Assembly (NCBI RefSeq): GCF_014208105.1
Contig: NZ_JACHMQ010000001.1
Span: 6,758,001-6,822,000 of the forward strand
Reading direction: 5' to 3'
DNA length: 64,000 nucleotides
DNA from: Actinomadura coerulea
Lineage (GTDB): Bacteria; Actinomycetota; Actinomycetes; Streptosporangiales; Streptosporangiaceae
Below are positions 37,322 to 45,578 of this stretch, one piece after another (positions within the stretch are counted from its first letter, which is position 1; every line of letters begins with the position of its first letter). A program made the translations under genes and the position numbers. Below the pieces are notes generated by a model. The model did not search any database. It saw only the letters and a list, made by a program, of their open reading frames with translations, and was not told the origin of the DNA.

Positions 37322-38541
37322 GGCGCCGCCTCCCGGAGGGGCCCGGTCGGGGCGAGGGGCAGCCGGGCCGTCACCTGGAACCCGCCGCCCGCGGTGGGGC
37401 CGGCGTCGAACTCGCCGCCGAGCAGGCGGCAGCGCTCGCGCATGCCCAGGATCCCGTGGCCGGAGCCGCCGGGGGCGGTCGCGCCGTCCGCGGCGCCGTG
37501 CCCGGCACGGCGGCCCTCGTCGGTCACGCGGATCTCCAGGGCGTCGTTCCCGGGAGTCAGCGCGACCGTCACGCGGGTGGGGCCGACGTGGCGGATCACG
37601 TTGGTGACCGACTCCTGGAGGATCCGGTAGGCGGCGCTGCCCACCGCGCTCGGCAGCGGCGTCTCGGGCGGAGACGCCTCCAGCGTGACGTCGAGTCCCG
37701 CTTCGCGCGCCTTCGCGGTGAGTTCGCCGATCTGGTCCAGGCCGGGGTGCGGGGCGCGCCCGTCGCCCTCGTCGCGCAGGACGCCGAGGACGGCGCGCAT
37801 CTCCCGCAGCGCCCGCGAACTGGTCTGCTCGATGGTCCGCAGCGCTTCGCGCGCCTGTTCCGGACGCTTGTCGAGCACGTGCGCGGTGACCCCGGACTGC
37901 ACGTTGATGATGGCCACCGCGTGGGCGACGGTGTCGTGGACCTCGCGGGCGATCCGGAGCCGCTCGGCGTCCACGCGTGCGCGAGCCGTCTCCTCCCGGG
38001 TCCGTTCGGCCAGTTCGGCGCGCTTCACGGCGTCGGCCGCGATGACCCGGCGGGACCGGACGGACTCGCCGAGGGCCGCGCTCATGACCGACGCGCCGAT
38101 GCGGAAGAACACCCAGCCGATGGCGGCGCGCGGTTCGATGTCGGCCGCCGTGTACAGCCACACGGCGGCCAGCACGCCGATCCCCGTCCCAGCGATCACC
38201 AGGGAGCGGCGTCCGTCGCCGTAGGCCGCGAGGGTGTAGAGGGAGACGAACAGCGCGAGCCAGCCGGGCCCGTCCGGGAAGCCGATCCCGTAGTACACCA
38301 GGCTGGAGAGCGCGGTGACCGCGAACACGGGCACCGGCCACCGGCGGCGGACGGCCACGGCGAGGCCGCTCACGACCAGCAGCGCGTAGCCGAGGTTTCC
38401 CAGGTCGGAGAGCGGACGGGTCGCCCCTTCGGCGGCGACCCGGGCGACCGTTCCCTGCACCTGCATCACGGTGACGAAGAGCGCGAGCAGCGTGTCGTGC
38501 GTCACCGCACGTGGGGAGAACGTCCCGGTACGGCGTTCCAT
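37318..38541 (-). CDS. HisKA_3-type sensor histidine kinase
   Basis: 407 residues from ATG at 38541. The N-terminal half has about five membrane helices with short loops (LLALFVTVMQ, ALLVVSGLAVAV, LALFVSLYTLAAYG, GIGVLAAVWLYTA) and no large sensor domain, so it likely senses the membrane itself. The phospho-acceptor His is in IAREVHDTVAHAV; the ATPase domain shows ILQESVTNVIRHVG and GHGILGMRERC. It is the cognate kinase of the overlapping response regulator. The gene diverges from MMPL. Confidence 0.92.
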   Translation of the reverse strand: MERRTGTFSPRAVTHDTLLALFVTVMQVQGTVARVAAEGATRPLSDLGNLGYALLVVSGLAVAVRRRWPVPVFAVTALSSLVYYGIGFPDGPGWLALFVSLYTLAAYGDGRRSLVIAGTGIGVLAAVWLYTAADIEPRAAIGWVFFRIGASVMSAALGESVRSRRVIAADAVKRAELAERTREETARARVDAERLRIAREVHDTVAHAVAIINVQSGVTAHVLDKRPEQAREALRTIEQTSSRALREMRAVLGVLRDEGDGRAPHPGLDQIGELTAKAREAGLDVTLEASPPETPLPSAVGSAAYRILQESVTNVIRHVGPTRVTVALTPGNDALEIRVTDEGRRAGHGAADGATAPGGSGHGILGMRERCRLLGGEFDAGPTAGGGFQVTARLPLAPTGPLREAAP

Positions 38542-38706
38542 GCCGGAATCCTACTGTCGCGGCGCGCGAAAGCTCCTGCGCACAGGGGCGTGACCTGCTC
38601 CTCCGCCAGGTGTAGCGGGCTCCGGCGCGGCGTACGCCCAGACGCGTAGACGCCGCCGTCGCCCGGCAGACGCGGCGGCGGCCCCGCCGGCGCGACGATC
38701 GCCGCC

Positions 38707-40923
38707 ATGAGCGATCACTCTGTGCCCCCTCCACCCCCCTCGCCCCCCGTCCGCCGACCGGACGGCGCCCTCGCGGCGCTGGCCCGCCTCTGCCATCGGC
38801 GCCGCCGCCTGGTGCTCCTCGCCTGGCTGGTCGGCGTGGTCGCCGTGGCGTTCGCCGGCTTCGGCTTCGGCGCCGCGCCCGACAACGACTTCTCCGGCGG
38901 AGACTCCGGATCCGCCAAGGCCCAGACGCTGATCGAGAAGCACTTCCCCGAGCGGCGCGGCGACACCCTGACCCTCGCGATCAAGGCGACCGGGGGAATC
39001 GACGACCCCGCCGCCCGGCGGCGGATCGAGAAGGTCATCGCCGAGCTGGACGCCTCACCCGTGACCGGGCCGGTGACCTCGCCCTACCAGGACGGGAGCC
39101 TGGTGACGCGCGACCGCCGCATCGCCCGGACGACCATCCCGCTGACCGAGGAGGCGGCGAAGAAGACCGACGTCAAACCCCTGGTGGACGCGGTCAAGGG
39201 CGCCTCGGGCGACGGCGTGACCCTGGGGCTCGGCGGCGAGCGGGCGGAGAAGGCCGAGACGCCCCCGCAGGGCCCGGCCGAGGGCGTGGGCCTGCTGACC
39301 GCGGCGGTGATCCTGTTCATCTCCTTCGGGTCGCTCGTCGCGATGGGCCTGCCGATCGCGACGGCGCTGACGGCGATCCTCGGCGGCCTGGCCCTGATCA
39401 AGCTGGTGGGGCACCTCGTCCCGGCGCCGGACTTCACGATGCTCGTCGCCGTCCTGGTCGGGCTCGGCATCGGCATCGACTACGCGCTGTTCATCGTGAC
39501 CCGCTACCGGGAGGCCCTGCGGGACGGAGACGACCCCGAGAACGCCACGGTCAAGGCCATCGCCACCGCCGGACACGCCGTGCTGTTCGCCGGCACGACC
39601 GTGGTGATCGCGCTGCTCGGACTGGTCGTCATGGGGCAGCGGCTGATGACCGGCGTGGCCGTCGCCGCGTCGGTGACCGTTCTGGTCACGATGATCGCCG
39701 CGGTGACCCTGCTGCCGGCGCTCCTCGGCGTCACCGGCCGCCGGATCGACTCGCTGCGGCTGCCGCGCCGCGCGCCGCGACCGCGCACCGGCGAGCGCCG
39801 TCCCCCCGCCGAGCGCTGGGCCGCCGTGGTGCAGCGCAGGCCGCTGGTCGCGGCGGTCCTGGCCGGGACGGGCCTGCTGGTGCTCGCCGCCCCCGTGCTG
39901 TCGATGCGGCTGAGCCTGCCCGACGCCAGCGTCCAGCCGCGCGACCGGAGCAGCCACACCTCCTACACGATCCTCTCCGAGGGCTTCGGGCCCGGCTACG
40001 GCGCGCCCCTGATCTTCGCGACGCGGATCGGGTCCGCGGACGCGGATCTGCGTCCGGTGGTCGACGCGGTCGGGCGGACCGAGGGCATCGCCTCCGTCAC
40101 GCCGCCCCAGGTCAGCAGGGACGGGCGGGCGGTCACGTTCATGGCCTTCCCGAAGAGCGGCGCCCAGGACGAGGCCACCGCCGACCTCGTGCACCGGCTG
40201 CGCGACGACGTCCTGCCCGGGGCACCGGGCGGCGGTGGAGTCCAGGTGGGCGGCCCGAACGCCGGCGCGATCGACTTCGCCGAGGACGTCGGCTCCCGCC
40301 TGCCCCTGATGATCGGGGTCGTCGTCGCCCTCTCCCTGGTCCTGCTGGTCGCTCTGGTCCGGTCGGTCACGATCGCGCTGCAGGCCGCGGTGATGAACCT
40401 GCTGTCGATCGGCGCCGCCTACGGCGTGCTGGTCGCGGTCGTCCAGTGGGGATGGCTCGGTTCGGCCCTCGGCTTCCCCACCACCATGCCGATCACGACC
40501 TGGGTCCCGATGATGATGTTCCCGCTGCTGTTCGGCCTGTCCATGGACTACGAGGTCTTCCTGATCTCGCGGGTCCGGGAGGAGTACGTGCGCACCGGCG
40601 ACACCCGGACGGCCGTCACCCGCGGGCTGGCGAGCACCGCCAAGGTCATCACCGCCGCGGCCGCCATCATGATCGCCGTCTTCTCGACGTCGCTGCTCGG
40701 CCCCGACGTGTCGGTCAAGCAGATCGGCCTCGGTATGGCCGTCGCCGTCCTCGTCGACGCCACCATCGTCCGGATGATCCTCGTCCCGGCGGTGATGGAG
40801 CTGTGCGGCAGGGCCAACTGGTGGATGCCGGGCCGCCGGACACCCGCCTACGCTGGAGAAACCCCGCGCCAGGAGGCCGGCCCTCAGGAGACGTCCGGCA
40901 GAATGTGGGCGGGACGGAGGTGA
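38707..40923 (+). CDS. MMPL-family RND transporter
   Basis: 738 residues from ATG at 38707. Two repeats, each with a membrane helix, an extracytoplasmic loop and a five-helix bundle: first LVLLAWLVGVVAVAF, then GLGIGIDYALFIVTRYRE; second VAAVLAGTGLLVLAA, then FGLSMDYEVFLISRVREEY. The two D-Y pairs in these helices are the proton-relay positions of the family. Members export lipids, siderophores or drugs using the proton gradient. It faces a two-component system 165 bp away, which may control it. The BlaI gene follows 4 bp later. Confidence 0.92.
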   Translation: MSDHSVPPPPPSPPVRRPDGALAALARLCHRRRRLVLLAWLVGVVAVAFAGFGFGAAPDNDFSGGDSGSAKAQTLIEKHFPERRGDTLTLAIKATGGIDDPAARRRIEKVIAELDASPVTGPVTSPYQDGSLVTRDRRIARTTIPLTEEAAKKTDVKPLVDAVKGASGDGVTLGLGGERAEKAETPPQGPAEGVGLLTAAVILFISFGSLVAMGLPIATALTAILGGLALIKLVGHLVPAPDFTMLVAVLVGLGIGIDYALFIVTRYREALRDGDDPENATVKAIATAGHAVLFAGTTVVIALLGLVVMGQRLMTGVAVAASVTVLVTMIAAVTLLPALLGVTGRRIDSLRLPRRAPRPRTGERRPPAERWAAVVQRRPLVAAVLAGTGLLVLAAPVLSMRLSLPDASVQPRDRSSHTSYTILSEGFGPGYGAPLIFATRIGSADADLRPVVDAVGRTEGIASVTPPQVSRDGRAVTFMAFPKSGAQDEATADLVHRLRDDVLPGAPGGGGVQVGGPNAGAIDFAEDVGSRLPLMIGVVVALSLVLLVALVRSVTIALQAAVMNLLSIGAAYGVLVAVVQWGWLGSALGFPTTMPITTWVPMMMFPLLFGLSMDYEVFLISRVREEYVRTGDTRTAVTRGLASTAKVITAAAAIMIAVFSTSLLGPDVSVKQIGLGMAVAVLVDATIVRMILVPAVMELCGRANWWMPGRRTPAYAGETPRQEAGPQETSGRMWAGRR

Positions 40924-40927
40924 CCGC

Positions 40928-41305
40928 GTGTCCGCACTCGGAGGATCGCTCGAACGCTCCATCATGGACGTGCTGTGGGCGGCGCCCCGCCCGCTGCGGG
41001 TCCGCGAGCTGATGGCCGAGCTGAACGAGGACGCGGACAAGGCGCTGGCCTACAACACCGTGCAGACCGTGGCCGAACGCCTGGCGCAGAAGGGCCTCCT
41101 CCGGCGTACGCAGGAGGGCACGGCCTTCCGCTACAGCCCCACGCGGCCGCGGGAGGAGTACACGGTCGAGCTGATGCTGGACGCCCTGAGCGAGGCCGCC
41201 GACCACGGCGCCATCCTGGCGAGGTTCGCCGAGAGCGTCCCGCCGGAGGACGCCCGGCACCTCCTGGACGCCCTGCGTCGGCGGACCGCGGACGAGGACG
41301 CGTGA
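40928..41305 (+). CDS. BlaI/MecI-family repressor
   Basis: 125 residues from GTG at 40928, with GGAGG about 8 nt upstream. The winged helix is typical (LERSIMDVLWAAPRPLRVRE, YNTVQTVAERLAQKGLLRR, AFRYSPTRPREEY). The C-terminal half contains the dimer and cleavage region. In the known systems, an M56 peptidase inactivates such repressors. The M56 gene overlaps its stop here (GTGA 41302-41305), forming the standard pair. A candidate target site is the dyad at 42307-42329. Confidence 0.9.
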   Translation: MSALGGSLERSIMDVLWAAPRPLRVRELMAELNEDADKALAYNTVQTVAERLAQKGLLRRTQEGTAFRYSPTRPREEYTVELMLDALSEAADHGAILARFAESVPPEDARHLLDALRRRTADEDA

Positions 41306-42237
41306 TCCCGCTGGTGGCGGCCCTGGTCGTCGCGGTGGTCCTGCTGGGGTGCGCGGCGGGGCCGGTCCTCGACCTCCTCAGGCGCGCGGCCGTCGGCCCG
41401 GGGGCGGCCATCGCCTGCTGGACGGCCGCCCTCGCCGGGACGTTCATCGCCGCGGCGGGGATCGCGGCGGCGGGGCTGCTCGCGCCGCCGGGACCCGGTC
41501 ACGGGCTCCTGTCCCGGCTGCGCGACTGCCTTCCCCACCACGGCCGTCTCGCCACCGCCGCCGCGGCCGTCGCGACCGCCGTCCTCGCCGCGGCCTGCGC
41601 GGCCGTGCTCGCCCGCGGCCTGCCGAGGCTCGGCCGGGCCGTGCGCCACCGCCGCCGGCACCGGGAGATGCTGCGGCTCGTCGCCCGCGAGGACCGCCGC
41701 CACCCGGACGTCCTCGTCCTCGACCACCCCGTCCCCGTCGCGTACTCGCTGCCGTCCCGGCACCGCGCGATCGTGGTCAGCACCGGGGCCCAGCAGGCGC
41801 TCAGCGCCGAGGAGCTCGGCGCCGTCCTGGCGCACGAGCGGGCGCATCTGCGCCAGCGCCACCACGTGCTCCTGCTGGCCCTGGACCTGGTCCACGCCAT
41901 GCTGCCGTGGCTGCCGACCGTCCGGCGCGCGAGGGCGCGGCTGCCGCTGCTGCTGGAGATGGCCGCGGACGACGCCGCGGTCCGCGTCCACGGGAGCGGG
42001 CCGCTGGTCGACGCGCTGTGCCGGCTCTCGGCGGCGCCCGCCGGCGCGGGGGCGCTCGGCGCGGCGGGCACGCCGGCCGCCGGGGCGCTGATGGAGCGGG
42101 TGCTGCGGTTGGAGGGCGCTCCGGCGAGGCCGCGCCGCGCCGTCCGGCTCGCGGCCGGCCTCTTCGCGGTGGCGGCGGTCGCCGCGCCGCTCCTGACCGG
42201 TGCCGCGGCGGTCGCCGAACTCGCCGCGACGTGCTGA
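41302..42237 (+). CDS. M56-family membrane metallopeptidase (BlaR1-like, no sensor domain)
   Basis: 311 residues from GTG at 41302. Helices at both ends (LVAALVVAVVLLGCAAG, AIACWTAALAGTFIAAAG, AVATAVLAAACAAVLA, AAGLFAVAAVAAPLLTG) surround a cytoplasmic zinc-protease domain with HERAH (H-E-x-x-H) after AVLAHERAHLRQRHH, and the downstream acidic ligand region EMAADDAAVR. The C-terminal penicillin-binding sensor of BlaR1 is absent, as is common in actinomycetes. It probably cleaves the BlaI protein encoded just upstream in response to an unknown signal. Confidence 0.88.
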   Translation: MIPLVAALVVAVVLLGCAAGPVLDLLRRAAVGPGAAIACWTAALAGTFIAAAGIAAAGLLAPPGPGHGLLSRLRDCLPHHGRLATAAAAVATAVLAAACAAVLARGLPRLGRAVRHRRRHREMLRLVAREDRRHPDVLVLDHPVPVAYSLPSRHRAIVVSTGAQQALSAEELGAVLAHERAHLRQRHHVLLLALDLVHAMLPWLPTVRRARARLPLLLEMAADDAAVRVHGSGPLVDALCRLSAAPAGAGALGAAGTPAAGALMERVLRLEGAPARPRRAVRLAAGLFAVAAVAAPLLTGAAAVAELAATC

Positions 42238-42306
42238 GCCCGGCCCTGCGGAGGCGGTATGTGGCTTTTGGGGAAATCCTCCGCTCCGGTGGCGAACCGA
42301 CCGTAA

Positions 42307-42329
42307 ACCTCCTACGCTCCGTAGGAGGT
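42307..42329. promoter_or_regulatory. perfect 10-bp dyad before the riboswitch
   Basis: ACCTCCTACG, CTC, CGTAGGAGGT. It lies 70 nt past the M56 stop and about 26 nt before the riboswitch. It could end the BlaI-M56 transcript, or be a BlaI operator: a TACGCT -10-like box (42313-42318) sits in its left arm. Confidence 0.55.
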
Positions 42330-42354
42330 CACGGTCCGACGTCCCCGCCGGGGA

Positions 42355-42490
42355 CGGCCGGCGACCGCGCCGAATCCCGCGGACGGCTCCGTCCGGGGAA
42401 CCGGGGACCCGATCTTCAGGGGTGAATCCGTCCCGCGGGACGGTAGGGCGACTCCGGCCCGAACCCGTCAGCTGACCCGGTAGGCGGTAC
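42355..42490 (+). ncRNA. cyclic di-AMP riboswitch (ydaO/yuaA class)
   Basis: Conserved blocks of the ydaO class appear in order: GCCGAATCC (42369-42377), GGGGAACCGGGG (42395-42406), GGGGTGAATCC (42419-42429), then CCCGAACCCGTCAGCTGACC and CGGTAGGCG up to 42487. In actinomycetes this riboswitch controls cell-wall hydrolase genes and turns expression off when c-di-AMP binds. It ends a few nt before the Shine-Dalgarno of the NlpC/P60 gene (AGGAGAG, 42491-42497). Boundaries are approximate. Confidence 0.88.
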
Positions 42491-42505
42491 AGGAGAGGAC
42501 ACCGC

Positions 42506-43549
42506 ATGCAGCGACGAGCTGCCGGTACCCGAACGACAGCCCGCCGCAGGATCCGCACCGGCACGGCATGGACGGCCGCCCTCGCGCTGTCCGCCGGCCT
42601 TCTCGCGCCCGCGCCCGCCCACGCCGAGCCCAAGCCGACGCGCAAGCAACTGACCGCGCAGCAGGAGAAGCTCGCCGACGAGGCCGAGAAGCTCAGCGAG
42701 CAGTACAACGGCCTGCGCGAGCGCCTCAAGCAGGCCGAGCACGCCGCGAAGCTCGCCAAGAGCAGCGCCCTGCGCCAGCAGAAGGCCCTGGACGAGGCGC
42801 GCGAGCGCATGGCGAAGATCGCGGCCGACAGCTACAAGAACGGCCCGGCGGACCCGGCCATCACCTTCGCCTCGTCCTCCGACCCGCAGGCCGTCCTGGA
42901 CCAGTCGGCCACCCTCAACTACTTCGCCAAGCAGAACGACGTCCGCATCACGCAGATGCTCCAGGTGATGCAGGGCGCCGACCGGTCCCGCAAGGCCGCC
43001 GAGCAGCGCGCCGCCCAGGTGCGCGCGCTCACCGGCGAGGCGAGGAAGAAGCGCCGGGAACTCCAGATCAAGCTCAAGAAGGTCGAGAAGCAGCTCGGCA
43101 CCTTCAAGACCGCCGGTACGCGGCCCGGCTCGATCCCCAACATCAACTCCGGCGGGGCCTCGGCCAAGGCCATGACGGCCGTCCGGGCCGCCCTGGCCCA
43201 GCAGGGCGTGCCCTACTCCTGGGGTGGCGGCAACGCCTCCGGCCCGAGCTACGGCACCGCGCAGGGCGCCAACATCAAGGGCTTCGACTGCTCCGGCCTG
43301 ACCCTGTACGCCTACGCGCAGGTCGGCATCACCCTCGGCCACTACACCGGCAGCCAGTACAACGCCGGGACCCACGTGAGCATGAGCCAGCTCAAGCCCG
43401 GCGACCTGGTGTTCTTCCACAGCGACCTGCACCACATGGGCATGTACATCGGCAACGGCAACATGGTCCACGCGCCGCAGACCGGCGACGTCGTCAAGAT
43501 CGCGCCGATCGCCGGCCGCCCCTTCGCCGGCGGAGTCCGGGTCGCCTGA
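42506..43549 (+). CDS. NlpC/P60 peptidoglycan endopeptidase, RipA-like
   Basis: 347 residues from ATG at 42506. A signal peptide ends near APAHA-EPK (residue 40). A coiled-coil region of about 150 residues (KQLTAQQEKLADEAEKLSEQ onward) regulates or positions the enzyme. The NlpC/P60 domain begins near residue 225 (AKAMTAVRAALAQQGVPYSWGG) with catalytic Cys262 in FDCSGL, His near 311 in HHMGMYIG, and the third polar position in MVHAP. It cleaves D-Glu to diaminopimelate bonds in the wall. The c-di-AMP riboswitch directly upstream controls it. Confidence 0.94.
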   Translation: MQRRAAGTRTTARRRIRTGTAWTAALALSAGLLAPAPAHAEPKPTRKQLTAQQEKLADEAEKLSEQYNGLRERLKQAEHAAKLAKSSALRQQKALDEARERMAKIAADSYKNGPADPAITFASSSDPQAVLDQSATLNYFAKQNDVRITQMLQVMQGADRSRKAAEQRAAQVRALTGEARKKRRELQIKLKKVEKQLGTFKTAGTRPGSIPNINSGGASAKAMTAVRAALAQQGVPYSWGGGNASGPSYGTAQGANIKGFDCSGLTLYAYAQVGITLGHYTGSQYNAGTHVSMSQLKPGDLVFFHSDLHHMGMYIGNGNMVHAPQTGDVVKIAPIAGRPFAGGVRVA

Positions 43550-43619
43550 CCCTCGATGGCACCTGGCCTGGTGACCGAGCGGTGACCGCCGGTCACCCGT
43601 CGCTACCCTGGTATCCGAG

Positions 43620-44138
43620 ATGAGAACGCACGTCGGCGGCCTCCCCGCGGGGGACGGCGCGAACGCGGAACGGCGGGTGGGACGCCCTGGGCGCCGGGGC
43701 GTCCTCCACCCGGCGTCCGGCCTGCCCGTGCTCTCCGGCCTACTCGTGCTCTCCGGCCTACTCGTGCTCCTCGGCCTGCTGGCGATGCACGGCTTCCAGG
43801 CCACGTCGGGCCCGGCGGAGATGAGCGGCGTTCCGCTGGCGTCCATGACCGCCGGGCACGCGGCCCCCGTCACCGAGGCGGTGACGGGGCACCGCCCGCC
43901 CCAGGACGACCGGCCCGGCGGCCATCACTCCGACCGCCACCCGGACCATCCCGGCGGCCAGGTCTGCCTGGCCATGCTGACCATGCTCGCGCTCGCGCTC
44001 ATCGCGGCCCTCCTCGCGCTGCGCCTGCGGAGGTCGCCGCCGGCGGCCGTGTCGAGGCCGGCGCGGGTGCGGATCCCGCCGGTCGGACGGCCGCCGCCGA
44101 GACCGTCCCTGCACGAGCTGAGCGTGCTGAGGCTGTGA
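43620..44138 (+). CDS. DUF6153-type small membrane protein
   Basis: 172 residues from ATG at 43620. Two hydrophobic segments (the first from tandem repeats encoding LPVLSGLLVLSGLLVLLGL, the second CLAMLTMLALALIAALLALRL) enclose a His-rich outer loop (GHHSDRHPDHPGGQVC). This His-rich loop with a Cys at the second helix is characteristic of DUF6153 proteins, often next to DUF305 genes as here; metal handling is suspected but not proven. A TACCCT box (43604-43609) predicts RNA starting about 3-4 nt before the ATG. Confidence 0.78.
   Translation: MRTHVGGLPAGDGANAERRVGRPGRRGVLHPASGLPVLSGLLVLSGLLVLLGLLAMHGFQATSGPAEMSGVPLASMTAGHAAPVTEAVTGHRPPQDDRPGGHHSDRHPDHPGGQVCLAMLTMLALALIAALLALRLRRSPPAAVSRPARVRIPPVGRPPPRPSLHELSVLRL
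43722..43775 (+). repeat. three 18-bp tandem repeats in the DUF6153 gene
   Basis: Units at 43722-43739, 43740-43757 and 43758-43775 (pattern CTACTCGTGCTCTCCGGC with small changes) encode six residues each of the first membrane helix. Copy-number change would shorten or lengthen this helix without frameshift. Confidence 0.8.
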
Positions 44139-44214
44139 CAGGTCCAGCGGCGCCCGGAAACGGGCGCCGCCGCCGACCACCGATCACAGCACTCGACACG
44201 GAAGGCCCACCACC

Positions 44215-44865
44215 ATGAAGCGAGCGTTCGCGCTCATCACCGTCCCGGCCCTGGCGATCGCCCTGGCCGCGTGCGGCGACGGCGACGACAACGGCGCCTC
44301 GACCGGCCACTCGATGCCCGCTCACTCCATGCCCGCCCACTCCATGCCCGCCCACTCGGCGTCTCCGGGCGGCGCCCAGGCCGGACCGCACAACGGCCAG
44401 GACGTCATGTTCGCGCAGATGATGATCCCGCATCACCGGCAGGCGGTCGAGATGGCCGGCCTCGCCGCCGCCCGCGCCTCGTCCGCGCAGGTGAAGACGC
44501 TGGCCGCCGACATCGAGAAGGCGCAGGAACCGGAGATCCAGCAGCTCAGCGCGTGGCTGAAGGGCTGGGGCGCCCCGGTTCCCTCGCCTGGCGCGACCGG
44601 CATGGGCGGCATGCACCACGGCGGCACGGGCGGCATGGACGGGATGATGAGCGAGAAGGACATGAAGGAACTGGAGGCCGCCAAGGGCAAGGCGTTCGAC
44701 AGGGCGTTCCTGGAGATGATGATCGAGCACCACGAGGGCGCCGTGGCGATGGCCAGGACCGAGCAGTCCTCCGGGCAGTTCCCCCCGGCCAAGCAGATGG
44801 CCGGGAGCATCGTCTCCTCGCAGACCGCCGAGATCGAGAAGATGCGGACCCTGCTGAAGCGGTAG
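44215..44865 (+). CDS. DUF305-family lipoprotein, probable metal-binding
   Basis: 216 residues from ATG at 44215. The lipobox ALAAC gives lipidated Cys20. Then come three HSMPA repeats and two DUF305 halves, each with a Met/His motif: FAQMMIPHHRQAVEMA and LEMMIEHHEGAVAMAR. The insert between them is Met/Gly/His-rich (GMGGMHHGGTGGMDGMM). DUF305 proteins are four-helix, ferritin-like; the Met and His residues fit copper or similar metal binding outside the membrane. It follows the DUF6153 gene by 76 bp and ends at a strong hairpin. Confidence 0.88.
   Translation: MKRAFALITVPALAIALAACGDGDDNGASTGHSMPAHSMPAHSMPAHSASPGGAQAGPHNGQDVMFAQMMIPHHRQAVEMAGLAAARASSAQVKTLAADIEKAQEPEIQQLSAWLKGWGAPVPSPGATGMGGMHHGGTGGMDGMMSEKDMKELEAAKGKAFDRAFLEMMIEHHEGAVAMARTEQSSGQFPPAKQMAGSIVSSQTAEIEKMRTLLKR
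44308..44352 (+). repeat. three 15-bp tandem repeats in the DUF305 gene
   Basis: Units at 44308-44322, 44323-44337 and 44338-44352 (CACTCCATGCCCGCC type) encode HSMPA three times directly after the lipid anchor, creating a Met/His-rich linker. Confidence 0.85.
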
Positions 44866-44879
44866 AGACCGACGAGCAC

Positions 44880-44909
44880 AGGCGGGCGGGGCCACGGCCC
44901 CGCCCGCCT
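44880..44909. terminator. perfect 14-bp bidirectional terminator hairpin
   Basis: AGGCGGGCGGGGCC (44880-44893) pairs exactly with 44896-44909, separated by AC. It lies between the convergent DUF305 (+) and response-regulator (-) genes and can serve both. Confidence 0.78.
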
Positions 44910-44939
44910 CCGGCGCGCCCCGCGACCAGGGCGGGCGGG

Positions 44940-45578
44940 TCAGGGCGGGCGGATCAGGCCGCGCCGGGTGGCGGCGGCGACCGCGGCCGTGCGGGAGTCG
45001 ACGCCGAGCTTGGCGTAGAGGTGCACCAGATGCGTCTTGACCGTGGTCTCGCTGAGGAACAGCCGCCTGCTGATCTGGCGGTTCGACGGCCCCTCGGCGA
45101 CCAGCCGCAGCACCTCCAGCTCGCGGGCGGTCGGCGTCGCGGTGGGGGAGCGCATGCGGCCGAGGAGCCGTGAGGCGACGCTCGGGGCGAGCGCGCTGTC
45201 TCCGGCGGCGGCCGACCGGATCGCGGTGAACAGCCTGTCCGGGGGCGCGTCCTTCAGCAGGTAGCCGGTGGCGCCGGCCTCGATGGCGGCGAGGATGTCG
45301 GAGTCGGTGTCGAACGTGGTCAGCACGAGGACGCGCGGCGCGCCCGCCCCCGCGGCGGTGATCTGCCGGGTGGCCTCGCTGCCGTGCATCCCGGCGCCGA
45401 GCTGCAGGTCCATCAGCACGACGTCGGGGGAGAGGCGGCGCGCCTCCTCGACCCCCTCCCGCCCCGTCGCCGCCTCACCGACCAGCGCGAAGCCGGGCTG
45501 GTCGGCGAGCATGGCGCGGATCCCGGAGCGGACCACGGGATGGTCGTCCACCAGCAGGATGCGGATCGGCCCGCTCAC
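44940..45578 (-). CDS. NarL/FixJ-type response regulator
   Basis: 212 residues from GTG at 45578, overlapping the kinase stop (GTGA). Receiver: LLVDDHPVV, phospho-acceptor Asp in VVLMDLQLG, LVLTTFD, YLLKDAP. LuxR-type DNA-binding domain: PTARELEVLRLVAEGPSNRQ, LSETTVKTHLVHLYAKLG. It pairs with the kinase encoded just upstream. The divergent ABC transporter at 46953 is the likely target, through the dyads at 46801-46894. Confidence 0.93.
   Translation of the reverse strand: MSGPIRILLVDDHPVVRSGIRAMLADQPGFALVGEAATGREGVEEARRLSPDVVLMDLQLGAGMHGSEATRQITAAGAGAPRVLVLTTFDTDSDILAAIEAGATGYLLKDAPPDRLFTAIRSAAAGDSALAPSVASRLLGRMRSPTATPTARELEVLRLVAEGPSNRQISRRLFLSETTVKTHLVHLYAKLGVDSRTAAVAAATRRGLIRPP

Noticed and set aside
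44308..44352. short tandem repeat as a CRISPR array
   Set aside because: Units are contiguous, 15 bp and coding (HSMPA); there are no spacers and no cas genes.
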